A stretch of 64,000 nucleotides of DNA from Varroa destructor (Eukaryota; Arthropoda; Arachnida; Mesostigmata; Varroidae). The stretch is from the NCBI RefSeq assembly GCF_002443255.2, contig NW_019211454.1, positions 37,939,719 to 38,003,718 on the forward strand, in the 5' to 3' direction. Shown here piece by piece: positions 13,423-25,853 of this stretch (positions within the stretch are counted from its first letter, which is position 1; the number at the start of each line of letters is the position of its first letter). The notes beneath the pieces were generated by a model. That model was given only the letters and a program-made list of their open reading frames with translations, had not been told where the DNA came from and did not search any database. A program made the position numbers and the translations under genes.

Positions 13423-14393
13423 GAGATACCTTTTCGAATAGGAAATCGTAGAGTGAGTGGGGCAGATCTTCACGTCTTCTTGGCCGTCGTATGTCGTGTG
13501 AAGCTGTGAAATATTTGCTTAGATAATGGATCATCATGACCTCCACTCGAATGAATAAAACAGTAATGATCAAGAGTATAAATTAAAGGGAAAAACTGGC
13601 ACGATGTCAAATGAATCAAATTAGCAAAGGACGTCGGATTGATTTAGCACTGAGGCCGATTCTGCCATGCATCGATCGGTGCTGACCTTGTAGCCATGTC
13701 AATGGAGTCAGCCCTGGGCATGCATAGCTATACAACGTACGCTAATTATATAAATGTCAAAGAACAGATTCTACTTTGAAGAAGTAGAGATAATTCATCT
13801 TTGTTGTATTACAGTATATACAGTATATCTTTTGCAAATGGCTGTATACATTCATTAGAAACGATTTATTTATCCAACGTAATGTACTGGCTGCCGGGTG
13901 CTGAAGTTCTGTTTTGTTACGTTATACCTATGGATGCCCCACGCAGAAGGCCGATAGTGTCTGCGAAGATACCAACGTTGCGCCGCTAGCCGATCACTAA
14001 CTAGCCTGGTTTTGTGGTCACTGCGTAACATTCGCATTGTAACACACATTCGTACAAGGGCAGCAAAGATGTTCACGTATCCTTGCCTGGACCAACGATG
14101 TGCACTGGTGTTTGTATGCATATTCATGGCACGAAGCATGCATCGTGCACTACTTACTACCCATAGTTTACGTGCGTCAACGAATTATGTGTCGTCATTT
14201 ATTCGAGCAGCACTTCTTGTGATACGAATACGGTTAGTTGCATGTACGTGCGTAGAACAGCGTTGACCTGCTACAGTGTGGGTATTACTAGTAGACAGCG
14301 AGCGGAGGAGGTAACGAGAGAATCGATAGACAAGTCGCAACATCGACAGCCGCTCTGCAACCTATATATATACGGGTTTCTGATGACTACAAC

Positions 14394-14426
14394 GATGATG
14401 ATGATGATGGTGGTGGTAATGATGAT
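14394..14426. repeat. (GAT)n/(GGT)n microsatellite
   Basis: GAT/ATG triplets interrupted by three GGT units. Confidence 0.9.
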
Positions 14427-16138
14427 CATGTGTCCGTTCATATCGTGACTTTCGAGGCCTTAAGGTGACTCGCGCCTATTAAAAGAAAGATGGAAACACT
14501 GAATTTCTGGGTTGGACGTATACCTGATGCTGGGTAACTCTGTGTGTGCGCCTATGTAATTCTAGATCTTTCGATTAAACCAGCGCCGGCACCATTATGG
14601 ATAGTGGTCAGTGTCGCAGGCCAATACTTCCAGCAGACCTGACAATGCTCACATTAGGCCAATCACTTGACGCTTATAATGGGAACCTTCAAAAGAAGTG
14701 GCTATTACACTTACTATCATAATAGTGATAACAATGCGGCGATAAGTTAATAGTATTAAGCGTGTGAAAAGCTCAAGAACGCAGTCTCAGTGTTTCCAGA
14801 TAACTTCTACGTAGAACGTTTTCACTATAGTTGTTCCTCACATGAAACACGTTTCGTATAATTTCTTATAATAATGCAACGACTCTCGATGCTCGAGGTC
14901 GTGACGCCGCGGTGCAGTAGCACCAATAGCAAGAGCGGGTGCTGGTTATTTTGCGATGTTTCTGTTCGGCACGACGGTCGCCCATGCCGGCGTTTTTACA
15001 GTCGGTGCTGTTTCTGTACGCCTATGTTACGCTGCTGATCCATGCGGTTGTCTGGTATGTATACTGCGCTCGCTAAAAGGGAACTGGATGAGTCTGGCGT
15101 CGGATCAAGTGCCCCTGGCTGAGCTTTATTCTGTTGTTTGCATGTCATTACGGTCCCTTGCTAGCGGCCGCCACCGCTGCTGCTCGACGTACACACGCTG
15201 TATGCCGATAATATCGCTTGTTATTATTGTCTACACCGCGATGAACGACGCACCATCGTCACTATACACAGTGGCAATGAATCATTCAAGAAAGATAGTC
15301 AATAGTAGCAGCAGCAGCGATGAAGTAGAGGAGAATCCTTTCTCAGTCGTGGGTGTCTGGATACGCGAGTGCCGACGACGAGATACTGACAAAGTTACAG
15401 CCAGCCAGCCAGCCAGCAAAGAGGGCAACGCTACTTACACAAGCGCGCATACACACACAGACACCTTATAGGTTTACCCTAAAAAAATAGCTCAGCAATG
15501 CTCAGGTTACAGATAGGCAGGGATTGACGCTTCTAGCTGATGTTGTCGGCGGCAACACCCGCTGCCCTCGCGTCGCGCTAGGATCTATGCGCTGAAGTTT
15601 ATGATGGCAAGTGGACTATTCTTGTTTAGAAAAATTGTACGTTAGTATATGTAACACTCTGGTGATGGGCGAGCGTTCCATGATATGTTCGGTATCGTCA
15701 ACAATCTGATACGAAACGTTTTGGTTGGTAGTGCCGTTTGTGACATTGAATCTGTCGTGGCTAGGCAAAGTACCATCGTATAGTTTCGTGAACTCTGGTG
15801 AAGATCGGGATCTTTGCGTATCGTCTTCTCGGTTGTCTATTGTTTTGCTAAATTACATTGTGCCAATGGCGTATCGATGCGTCAATACCTCAACGGTAAT
15901 AACTTGACAAGTATTTTTTTATACTTGTATCGTAGAACAGTTTTTCGCTATAAGTGAGGCAATTGATAGGACTGCTAATGGAATAGGGATTTTTTTTCTA
16001 GATCGTACCAATAAAACCCACTAAAATCTACTAACGGATCTTCGGTGATTAGTGACTCTTTTCCTTCATCTTCTGTATGCGTGCGTCTACCAATATCAAA
16101 GACGGCTCGTTATTTTCGGGAGGCTGTTTTCTGTTTAG

Positions 16139-16326
16139 ATCGAGTAACAATAACAGGAGCATGATACGCCTGGAATCAAGTGAGAGTTGTACGGACATTC
16201 GGGCATTGCGTGATCGCCTGCGAAGTGCCAAGATGCAGCTCAGCTCCCAACAACAACAACAGCAGAGCCAGCATCAATCTTCGAACAGTTTCGGCCAACA
16301 GCATTCGAGCTTGACGAGCGGCCTGG
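16139..16326 (+). CDS. Exon 1 (visible) of the Ser/Gln-rich gene
   Basis: The acceptor is a pyrimidine-rich tract ending TTTAG at 16138; the donor is GTAAG at 16327. The first base completes a codon begun in an unseen upstream exon, and the last base starts a codon finished in the next exon. It encodes a charged helix with the core DIRALRDRLRSAKMQL, then a pure Gln run made of mixed CAA and CAG codons, then Gln/His/Ser-rich sequence. The mixed codons suggest a selected Gln tract, not a freshly expanded CAG repeat. Confidence 0.8.
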
Positions 16327-19300
16327 GTAAGATAGAATACAGACAGGATGGCCTGTGCGCGTCATTTAAATAGAGCTGGCTGGGGTAGTCCTAGTGGCAC
16401 CCCATTAAGGCCGGGCAACATAACGACGACGAGAGCTAAACGCCAAATTGTCGCGCTACTAAATACCACATATAATAAAATAGAAATTCTCTGTTCTGCT
16501 GCTCTTTTTTTCGCTTCGTGGACTTTTCGCGCTGAACGAATGTGTGACTAGCCGTAGAAATTAATAGTCGTAGAAAGGAATATCTCCTTTCAGAACTCGT
16601 CTTTTGTTCGTGACCTTTGTTCTGTTATAGTGATGAGTGAATGGCAAAGCACCAACAGTATTGCATCGCGTATATTGTATTGTGCCTATTGCGTGTACAA
16701 GCCGGGTAGAAACGTTATATTTTAAAACGTTACTGCACAATCTTCTAACTATTAAATCGACTGTGAGAGATCGAGTTCTGCATGTTATAAAATCCTCAGT
16801 CGTCTATCTACTACAACTAAATATCTATCGTGTTTAAATTAATAATATAATATAAATAATATAACAGCAAAATGTGTGCTATTTAAATCGTCCTATAGAA
16901 AATGCCGAGGTTTCCTCGATTCCGAATTTCGGAGTCGTAAATTTGTCAACAATTTCTGTTCCTTTATCACCTTTTCAATCATCAGTGTCATATTATTAAG
17001 GGCACTTAGCGGTGCTCGTGAACGGAACCATGGACATTACTCATCATTTTGTTTCAAGCAGCGTAAACCGTTTGTTGTTCTTTTCGTATATGTTTTTTCC
17101 TTGGTCTTTGGATAAAGAGCTTGAAGGATTACAAATGCCGCCACTTGCACCAGCTGGAGCAAACGTTCGACGGCTCACTGAAAGCAACAACGAAAGCTGT
17201 TTCTGAAATGGGTAGGTGGCGTCGCAGAACGATGACGAGCGTCCGTTGTGGCTGGTAACGTTGACTCGCGGAAGCGTGGTAGCCAGACAAGGCAAGACAT
17301 ACGAGTAAGCGGCGTATACGGCGGGGCCGTCCACTGACATAGGCGTAGAGGAACGGCCCTGGCAAGTCGTCTAGGTGGGCAACGTCCTACTCGTTTTTTC
17401 TGAGAATCATCGTGTCTGGAATATTCGGTATCTGTTTGGAATCGTGTGGGTTTTTGTGATCCTGCCTTCCTTTGCTAGTTTTACCATTGGGGTCAGTTTT
17501 TGCATTCAGATTACGCCAGCTGATAAATCCGCCTGCTCACATGAAATTATTTCTATTGAGACACACGTTTTGAATTGTACTTCGACCTGTTGTACTCTGC
17601 ATATTCCTATAGCCATTCTGCATAACGTTTACGTGAACGTAGACGGCTATTTTAAAAGCAACATGGCCATCGAGCTGCGAAGCTGTTGAGTCGTTCGTCT
17701 GCCTGGCGATTCCGATGAATTTGAATTATTAAAATCGCCAGATATTTCCGTTACAGTTTGCAAGCGCCGGTCAATCCATTAAAGACGTTTTCTCAACGAT
17801 ACGTATATCTTTCGCCAAGTGATTCTCTGCACACAAGGCACTACCGATGACACTTATAGACAGGGCAGATAGAAACGAGGGTCTAACGTCGCTTGCATAA
17901 TAACATCCAACGGGCTCTTATGTTTAGTAGTTAGTGATCGTGATCAGATTTGGAAGTGGAGAAGCACAGAGATGAGACTTCAACAAACACAACACTCCAG
18001 CTGTGATGAACCAGGCTTGACAGGGAACATGCTTTGTCTGTAGGAGCGTCTGCTAGACGCTACATTGTATCGTTGGCAGACCTGCGACGTTTTGGCCGTT
18101 GTCGACACTGGCGCCGGCGGTGATAACCGTAGTCTACAAAGGCATTTTCGGAGAAGCCGCCTGAGCAGTGTAAAAACAGATGAACTCAAACATATCTTCA
18201 GGCAAGGTCTCGTTCGATAGAATATGTTCACACCTTTCGAATACAGGTTCGGTGCTAAGCGTGGCCGTGACCTGACTGTCAGCGTCGGTGCTGTTACTTT
18301 TTCGGTGTGCTTCCTGTATCAGTGTTTCCCTAGGAGCTCAATATTCTGAGGCTACCCCATCTTTTGTGGTGCTTACTGGCCTGTATTTGCGTCACCTAAA
18401 CGCATTTGCTCATATATCGGATATTCGTTTTTTGTCGGTGATGTTTCCAACTATACGGCTGCATTCGAGTCAATGATGACAGCATAATGTCGCCGATCGT
18501 CGATGCTGTAGTTAATACTGATAATGTTAGGATGTGCCGCAACAGGAGTGCCGGCAGCGGCGGCGGTGACAGCAACAACGACAGCAGCCCTTACGAGGAA
18601 TCAAGCCTGAATAAACTACTCTACTGATACCGGTTTTTGAGAAGGACACACAAACCGACGACTGTTGCGATGGCGGAGAGTGTTTGAAGCAAGATCTAAC
18701 GCACGAAGTCTCAACAAGATAGTACAACAAATGGCAGCGGACAGCAGGCTATAGGCGTCGGTGCGATGTAATATAGAAGAAGAGGGTGTGCGCACAATGA
18801 CGGCAATAACGTCTTGCAGCTGTTTCCAAGCGACCATAAATGTCACGGTGGATCAGTGGTCGTAGTCGAAGCCGAAACGTTGTCGAAGAAACAGCAGCAG
18901 GTCAAGGAGCTACGACGAGGGACTAGGAACAAGGAACAGTTGGCAACAAGTGTACACACACACACAGCACTGCTCGCCGATAGTAAATAAAGGCAGACAG
19001 ATTAAGGTACAGACATATACAGATACTCACAGATCGATTCGAGCTCAAGGAAGTAACGACAGATTATGCCAGCCAGCGTAAGACAACAGTAGGAACGACA
19101 GCAACAGTAGCAAATCCGCTGCTCGCAGCGGTGGTACGCAATAAGCACGAAGTATCGAACGCCCCCTTTCATCATAGGCCACAGTATAACAGCACATAGC
19201 CGACAGCGATCGCGCGTAGAAGCACGACAGGACAACGAGCGAAATATACCTCGGCATCGCACAGGGAGATCTCCTTTCTACCCTAGCCTACTGTGACCAC

Positions 19301-22300
19301 GGATGGCTGCGACAGCTACAGCCACTAGATGTACTATAAATGTGAAAACAACAACAAAATAATAGCGCCGTCGACGCCCGCCATTGCTGCTGTGACCGCT
19401 AAAACGAACGTCTGAGGTCAATACAGACAAATCAGACAATGAGCCAGCGCCACAACGGCTATGGCGGCAAAACGATGAACGGTTCAATTGTGTGCTGAAC
19501 CTAGTTGTTGTAACGAACTAGCAGTCGTAGTGCTACTGTCCAATGGTGCTAAAGAAAGCGACGGCGGTAATGGAAATCTGGTCGACGCGACACGCTAGGA
19601 TACGTCGGGCGCAAAATACCGCTCAAGTGCTTGAATTGACGGCTGAATAGTTTGTCAGTTGTCACACGAATGTCAGTCCGATGTTCAATGCAGTGCAGGG
19701 TCCATCCACATGGCTGTCATGGTTAGTTCCTGAAAGTATGCTAGATCATAGTGGTACCCTGCTAATGGATTGCTGATCCGCTCCGATCAAAACATGCCAA
19801 ACAAGCGACGATGACTTGTTAGCGAAAACGTTAAGTGCTCATAACAAATCAGGCTTGACGATCTTGTTATTACCGACGAAGCTGAGTGATTTCGACGAAT
19901 CTAGAACGGTTAAAGATACAATAGTGACGGTGATGGGGGAAGTTTTTGCCGAGTGCATATGTATGTAAACTCTTTTCTGGTGTGTACGTGTGATTGTTTT
20001 GTAATACATCGTGTTTATGCAGAGCTGATCATGTACGCGTGTGTGTCCATTATGATTTCATTCGTCACACTTTGATTGTAGTTCTGGTCAAAATGACAGT
20101 GCCCTTCAGCTCTTGCATAGCCTTTGAATACGGATAGTATTGCCGTTTTAAAATGAAATACAAAACGATGAAGACTGAGTCGCTGCGATTGTCAATCATA
20201 CTCACGTCGTCATGTTGAATAATAAATGTCAAAAAATGCCATTTCTCATTTCACCCGTCTGCACTTCAGTAGCTGAAGTTAGAAGTAACTCGATTTTGGG
20301 GGCAACTTTCGCAATCAACCCACTTTGTATTGTACACGTAAATACCGATGCGGTGCACTGTTGTCCAAACAGCGCACTATAGACCGTAGACTTAGAATCT
20401 TTTTGATCGACCGATCCAAATGTAACTAGGGGTTCGTCCAAGTCACTGCAGAAACTATCTGCTGTTTCGTTAACATCTATTAATTCCACTTACTTTGGCC
20501 TCAACTTACCTTGTACAGGAATCGCATCACGTCCAACCATGTATTCTGTTTGAAATGCCGTTCCTCGAGCGGAAAAACCTCTTACGCAAACCTGTAAAAC
20601 GAACAGAACTGTTTATTTAACCTGTAATCAGACCAATTGATTCTACATCTGTACTACATTCGGTTAGTCTCAGTAGTTAGCTGTCAACTTGCGGCTCGCT
20701 CCTGCAACCCTACAGATATCTTTAGCAAGGTCCGCGATGAACAGAAACTACCCGCGAAGAACTAAATACCCGATCCAGGCAGAATTTCTGCAGTCTAATT
20801 GCTCTTCATATCCAGGTCGTCTACGGCATTGCAGTCTTAACGCTGGCTATCCGGATACATTTGCACTATCGCCGTCTCCGTGTGACTAAACATGCATTAG
20901 TTGCTCCTATACTTCGTCAGGCGAATTGAAGAAAGCTTGTTCCAAGCCAAAAACGTCATCGTCATCTTTAGACCACCACTGCTGGCTGCTGTTCTTTGTG
21001 TCAATCATTTATTTCTCATAGTATGACATGATGGCATACGATCGAAAACTGACATTGATGCAGAGACGTTGTCGGCGCCGGCTGTCAAGCGCCAGGCGCC
21101 GATGCGACTAGCCTTTATTGCTTAGATACCTTTAGCCACCGTGAACTCACTTAAATTTGTGACTGTTTCCAAAGAGTTTAAACGGACATTTGTCACGACG
21201 GCGTAAGTCGATGCGGTGTTATTGGCCAACTGTGGGATTGCTTCGTAGCGTATATGTTATAATGATAATTTTTATGTATAAGTAGTGGTTTTGACGATGA
21301 TAGCTTCCAGCGTTTCATTTGCTTGGACGCTCTCAGCATATTTTGCTAAGATTTAGCCTGCCTGCCTGCCTGCCTGCCAGTCAGCCGATCAAAGTTTTTT
21401 GCGCTTATAAGTGAGTTCACTGTAGGTCTGCTATGTTACCTATTTATCTAGTAATGCACCGCTTTCGCTACTGCTTCGAAAGTAGAAGCTATTTTTCTGC
21501 TGTTATCGTCGTCGGTGTGGCCGACGACGGCGAGCGTAAATTTTAGTTCTATTGAATAGCAAAGATGTCATGATTGCTTCAAGCATGCGTCTGCTAATGA
21601 AGAACAGCTAGTGCGGAAAGCAAACTGTTTCTTTCTACATATTTTAACGTTTTCTTCTGTGATCGTATCTGTCTCTATCCGATTACAGGGTCGTTGTCAG
21701 CCAGTGGAGGCATTTGGGCACAGGCACAAAAACGTCAGTTCCCTTCGTACGCTACAACACCGAGAAAATATGGAGGGTGTAAGTGTCCTATTCTGGGCTT
21801 AATCTCTGCTAGTTAGAATTTAGAACGCTAGCTTGTACTGTCATTACTAGCCAGAAATATATTTCAATTTAGTTAACTGTTTCTTGTTTTTGTTGGTTCA
21901 TGTCAAAAATTATATCTGTTTGCAGCAATGTCAAGGTCGGCGAGTATGGGTAGTCTTAACAATCCGGGAATGTACGCGGCTCCAGCAGTTAGCGGAGGCC
22001 AAAACGATCAGCTGGTGGGAGCCAACGGCCTAGGGCCAGGTGGACCTTTGGGAGGCATCCATCGAGCCCCCTCGGCCCACTCTTTACGCAGGGGAAACAC
22101 CAACCTCACCAAAGTCAGGTAGACATACAAGGTCGATGTTATACAATGGCTGGTTGCAATCCGACGACAACAAATCATGAATACTCTCCATTTTCGTTCT
22201 ACGTAGAATGTTCGGTTTAACGTTTTCACGAGATCGATGTCATTGTACTCGAGCTCCTATTGGTAGTGTAACAGACGTTTGTGTAACACAGTATTGTTTT

Positions 22301-25300
22301 CTGCTAAAGGCTATGCGATATAATCCATGACAGTATATACTAGTTTCATAGGCGCAGCACTCAGTCTATAGGTCATATCAGAAGTTCTCTACCTTTGTTT
22401 TTATAAGTGGCCTTTTTTTCTACTTTTTGCCGGTTTTTTAGGTCCTCATCAGCACTAAACCGAAACTCGTTAATAAACAAGCACCTTGTGTCACCTGAAT
22501 CTGACAGCGATTCTGACTCAGAAAGCACCACGCTGAGTGACGCCGTCACGCATAGGTAAGCGTTTTAGAGTGTTGTCCTGTTATTATACATATAAAAGAA
22601 AATACAATTCTGATATACCATAGAAATGATCTATCGATAGACGCCTAATTTTCGATAAAGCTTCTCTTAAGAGCACCCGCCACAAAAAATATCAATTTTT
22701 TTAATTATATTTTTTAGGTATATTTTTAGTTATATATAGTATGTAGGCGATCCATGAAGGCTCTGCAAGCGAGCAGGTGCATAACTCTGAATCTATTTAT
22801 AGCAAATGAATGTTTCGTTAGATATATAGTCTGTCTTTAGCTTATCTAAGTAATTTTTCTTTATTTTTTCGTTCATAATCAATTATGGCCATCTGCCAAT
22901 GCCGAAACAAGCAAAACATGTATGTAGCTACAAAAAAAAGGGCATCAGACCGGCCCTCGCTCTACGGTCACTTGAATCTATATTATCTGTGAATAAAACA
23001 TAGCAGTTGGCCTACCATAATGCTAGTAAAATTGGGATAAAGAAAAGGTTACTTGAGCACGTCTATTTGTTAATTAATTAACATTGCGATTGTATTGTAA
23101 CTCCGGGAAACAATTTATTCTACTGGGTGCAGCATACAATAAATAGGCGAAAGTATGACATCGCGACTCTCTGGCGTTGCGCAAACGTAACAGGACTAGA
23201 TAACGACGAACGGTCTCGCGTTGAACGGGCGAAGACGTGGGTTGTGATGCAAATGTACCAGTTAACAGATAAATATCTCCTAGAAAATAGGACCGATAGG
23301 TTCCATTTGCCACTCCTTGATGTCTAACAATCCACATAGACTATGGACGCGAGGAAGAAATATTCAATCAATGATTTCTTTTTCTTTCATGTTTTAATGC
23401 GTATGTATTCAACTGTCCACAGGTAATTCCTGGGGATATATAATGATATCGTCATATCTTTTTTTGTCTACCAGCATTCTAAAACTAGGGATCATTGACC
23501 TTTGTACACTATTGACGCAATATATCTATAATTACGTCAGTGCATTAGTAGACATCTATTGCAGACATTCAACAAGTGTTTATGCGCAATTGTTCCTTGG
23601 TCTAGGCACTCTTTGAGCCGAAGTTTCAGCCGGCAGAGCCAGGTGGGGCTCGTGACACCACATAGCGGCCAGCAGCTGAATCCACAACAGCATCAACAGC
23701 AATCGCAGCGAGGGCAATTCACGCTTCCACGAAGGTATGTCTTAGCTAAATAAATGTGGGCTCATATACACATAGAGCATACGCGGAAGGATAGCGACTT
23801 TATATGGCATTGGGCAATGATTTGCAGTCACCTAAGTAGGCGATTAGCTATTTCCATTGTGTTCCGTGTATTCAAAGAAGTTGCGAAGCGTCAACATGTA
23901 TGGTTGTCTATTGTATATCCATTGACACCGAAGTAAATGCTACATTTACATCCGAATAGTTACAGAACACGCAACGGGCTGAACTTTTAAGTGCCGTTCG
24001 CAGAGGCATCGTGGTTCGTGTCCTGCGAACAACCGCTTGTTAGCAAGAAAAAAAAACAATCATTTCCAGTTCAGTATCTGCAATTAGCGTGTGCATAATT
24101 CAGCGTACGATAGACACAAGCGTTGTACGCATGACGGGCATCAGTAGCTATCCAGTATTCTTTTCTATGAACCTGTGGGGCGAGTTAGAAATTTCGAGAT
24201 ACGCCACCATCACCATGACGGTTGCGTCAATGTGTGGGAGGCGCCAGACAAACGGAGACGCTAATGTCAACCGAATCAAGCTAAAAGACTGGCTGAATCA
24301 TCAACCTTATTGTTGTTTTCGCATCACTATATGGCGACATCATTTACTCCATGTAATATAACAATTGCTTTTTGACGATGCGTTTTGTCTTGCCGATTGC
24401 TACAGCTGTAGCTGATTATTTTCGCTTTCAGTCAATTACTTCGTTCCATTTGAACGATCCGTTTGTTTAGTACAAACAACATTATTTACGTTGTTTCATC
24501 GTTACAAGAGTTTAATATTGTTGTACATGGACGTGTACGTACTTGTGACGGTCGTGACCACCGTGTGACGCGAGGTTACACAACGTCGTAGCATAGTTGT
24601 GAAGTAAGGTCATTTACAATCGCTCATTCAACGGTCGTGGGCATACTAGAGGTCACTTCGTGGTGAACTGCCCATTAATCTAATTAATGCTCAGGCTCGC
24701 CAAGGACGTCGTATACGAAAGCCAAAAAACATATCCACCAAAAGGAACAACAGTCTATTAATGGCAACACTAATCTAACCGCCGCTGAAACATTAATTTT
24801 AGGCTTAAATTAGCAGAGGGCACAAACTGTACGTATACAAAATCAGATTAGTGATAATTCACTCGATTGGTATCGATAAAAAAGCTGTCATAGGAACATG
24901 CAAATACAAACGATGGTCGCTTTTACGCGCTGTTCTATTCCATGGCTATATAATTTCATTACTAGGTCATTATCGTTGCTGGTCTATCCGTGAGGCTTTT
25001 GTCGCGACTACCCATTTTTTGTTTGGCATTTACATGTCTCTTAGATATAGCAGCAACGCAAACCATGGCGAGGGTCCGCGCGCACTCGTCGAACCCATGC
25101 CTCAGGCCTTATCGCAGGTGGCAGTCGGCCACCAGCCGCTGTCACAGGAACTTTGTGACCGCGTCGCCGAAGATTTGAAGCGCGTCACCAGACAGGCGAT
25201 TCAACTGTTCCATAGGGTCACACTTAATATGGAACTGCCGCTGTCAGCGAAATCGACAATGACGCAGACTCTCGCCAGTTCTGTTCTGCAGGCCCAGCAG

Positions 25301-25853
25301 CACCTGAGCCTAGCGGCACCTCCACCGCCAATGAATCCAATGACGCACGCCATGCTGGCGCAGCAACAGGCCATGATAGGCCATCAGAATCACGCGCATT
25401 CCACGGCTCAGCATTCACAGCCACCACTGCCACAGCAGCAGACCCCGAACGTTACTCTGGGTGAGTACAATACACAGTGCACTGCTTAATTTGAGAAACT
25501 CATCTAAGCAGCAGATGTATCCCCGAACGGCATTGTTTTTTTATAAGCAATGACACAGACTTGGCGTCAAAATTTAGTAGTCGGGTAATAACATTGTACA
25601 CTTAAGAACCTTAAAACTACTAATGGCCACAAAAAAAACTCATATAAGAAAATGTCTGTTTTACATTGTTACAGATGCTTCAGCATTGTCTATGTTACTT
25701 GGAGGTGCTGCGGCCTCGGGAGCCAACGCAGGCGCCGACCCCTCAGCCGGCAATCATTCGATCAACAGTGTCCTTCAGCAGTACACGCAACACATTCTGA
25801 AAATGGTGGAGGAGAAAATTAGCCAGGCTAAACCCGATCCTGGCGCCAAATAA
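16139..25853 (+). CDS. Six-exon 3' part of a Ser/Gln-rich, largely disordered protein (5' end not identified)
   Basis: Exons are 16139-16326, 21926-22118, 22442-22555, 23606-23734, 25045-25460 and 25675-25853; introns are 5599, 323, 1050, 1310 and 214 bp. Every junction is GT-AG and in phase, giving 405 residues to TAA. Visible parts in order: a charged helix (about residues 11-34) followed by a Gln tract (37-42), a Ser/Arg stretch with basophilic-kinase-type sites (RSASMGSL, 65-72), an acidic Ser/Asp/Glu run in exon 3, an Arg/Ser patch (HSLSRSFSRQS), a Gln/His linker, a long amphipathic helix (about 240-300), a Pro/Gln/His linker, and a final helix (about 374-397, containing QQYTQHILKMVEEK). 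There is no membrane segment or catalytic motif. This is typical of a cytoplasmic scaffold, or the tail of a larger protein. A cytoskeletal or centrosomal scaffold is one guess, but I do not recognise the family. The first visible exon starts mid-codon behind a good acceptor, so upstream exons must exist. Confidence 0.85.
16327..20228. other. First part of the 5.6-kb intron
   Basis: Between 17.9 and 19.5 kb the intron is GC-richer and full of CAG, CAA and GCC triplets, with many short frames on both strands. It could hold an alternative 5' exon or UTR, but no frame is convincing. Confidence 0.5.
20229..20458 (-). CDS. Probable terminal exon of the nested minus-strand gene
   Basis: An open frame on the minus strand runs to TGA at 20231-20229. 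From 20458 it reads on in phase from the exon at 20591-20510 through a 51-bp intron. It contains two Cys close together in a CTASVFTCTI context, then a hydrophobic-alternating segment (KIELLLTSAT), which looks like beta structure. The frame is also open to 20489, so an acceptor at 20477 (33-bp intron, improbably short) is possible. Confidence 0.35.
20229..21229 (-). CDS. Nested opposite-strand gene of unknown function, partial model
   Basis: Read on the minus strand inside the 5.6-kb intron of the + gene. Proposed exons, 5' to 3': 21229-21151 (LANNTASTYAVV..., donor GTGAGT), about 20965-20913 (DDVFGLEQAFFNSPDE, donor GTATAG), 20510-20591 (starts VCVRGFSARGTAF, acceptor TTTTACAG, donor GTAAGT) and 20229-20458 (SFCSDLDEPLVTFG..., ending TGA). 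The junction between exons 2 and 3 is phase 0 on both sides, and the exon 3 to 4 junction is phase 1 with a very short 51-bp intron. The first acceptor and the exon 2 acceptor lack good pyrimidine tracts. Exon 1 could instead read through to its own TAA at 21122. No membrane segment or family motif is recognised. The strongest part is the exon at 20510-20591. If it is not a gene, it is a set of fortuitous splice-like sites. Confidence 0.35.
20510..20591 (-). CDS. Best-defined internal exon of the nested minus-strand gene
   Basis: This 82-nt stretch is bounded on the minus strand by a strong acceptor (GTTCGTTTTACAG) and a consensus donor (CAAG|GTAAGT). Only one of the three frames is open. It reads VCVRGFSARGTAFQ..., followed by TEYMVGRDAIPVQ, and leaves one base for the next exon. 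Two consensus splice sites flanking a single open frame make a chance origin less likely, although no homologue is recognised. Confidence 0.45.
21356..21378. repeat. (GCCT)n microsatellite
   Basis: Nearly six tandem GCCT units within the large intron. Confidence 0.92.
21926..22118 (+). CDS. Exon 2 of the Ser/Gln-rich gene
   Basis: The acceptor is TTTGCAG at 21925 and the donor GTAGAC at 22119. The exon opens with the two bases that complete the split Ala codon and leaves two bases of an Arg codon. It encodes a Ser/Gly/Pro-rich segment beginning MSRSASMGSLNNPG. The ATG just inside the exon is internal to the spliced frame, but could start a shorter isoform if an alternative 5' exon exists in the 5.6-kb intron. 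Confidence 0.85.
22442..22555 (+). CDS. Exon 3 of the Ser/Gln-rich gene
   Basis: A strong pyrimidine tract (GGTTTTTTAG) ends at 22441, and the donor GTAAGC begins at 22556. The exon is 114 nt, a multiple of three, and is flanked by phase-2 introns, so skipping it would keep the frame. It carries a dense acidic Ser/Asp/Glu run (SDSDSDSES), a likely casein kinase 2 type phosphorylation cluster. Confidence 0.85.
23606..23734 (+). CDS. Exon 4 of the Ser/Gln-rich gene
   Basis: The acceptor is CCTTGGTCTAG at 23605 and the donor GTATGT at 23735. It is 129 nt with a phase-2 intron on each side, so it too is frame-neutral if skipped. It encodes HSLSRSFSRQSQ, then a Gln/His-rich linker and a basic end. 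A second acceptor (TTGCAG at 23564) lies upstream in the same open frame, and would add about 14 residues if used. Confidence 0.8.
25045..25460 (+). CDS. Exon 5 of the Ser/Gln-rich gene (long amphipathic helix)
   Basis: The acceptor CTCTTAG ends at 25044 and the donor GTGAGT begins at 25461. The 416-nt exon has higher GC than the flanking introns. It encodes the most conserved-looking part of the protein: a helix with core QELCDRVAEDLKRVTRQAI and a following LASSVLQAQQHL segment. A low-complexity Pro/Met/Gln/His linker follows. An alternative in-frame AG at 25050 would remove two residues. Confidence 0.9.
25675..25853 (+). CDS. Terminal exon of the Ser/Gln-rich gene
   Basis: The acceptor TTGTTACAG ends at 25674. 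The exon starts with the two bases completing an Asp codon and runs to TAA at 25851-25853. It encodes an Ala/Gly-rich linker and a closing helix with core SVLQQYTQHILKMVEEK, then a short Lys/Pro/Gly tail. A 7-bp inverted repeat at 25883-25900 lies in the presumed 3' UTR. Confidence 0.85.

Larger units (their letters stand above)
5802..16138. other. Intron or intergenic DNA
   Basis: This contains the compound microsatellite at 6.8 kb, GC-richer patches near 8.8-9.3, 10.0-10.6 and 14.9-15.5 kb, the hairpin at 13.4 kb and the ATG repeat at 14.4 kb. Upstream exons of the six-exon gene should lie here or further 5', but I could not identify one that ends two bases into a codon with a convincing donor. 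Confidence 0.5.

Noticed and set aside
14956..15471. 171-codon + strand ORF, including SSSSSDEVEENPFS and low-complexity ends
   Set aside because: It lies in a GC-richer patch where stops are rarer. It has no splice context joining exon 16139, no domain, and ends in CA and CCAG simple repeats. Only the SSSSSDEVEENPFS piece looks coding.
21360..21376. Regular short units that might suggest a CRISPR-like array
   Set aside because: This is a plain tetranucleotide microsatellite without spacers, and no repeat-spacer array exists in the window.
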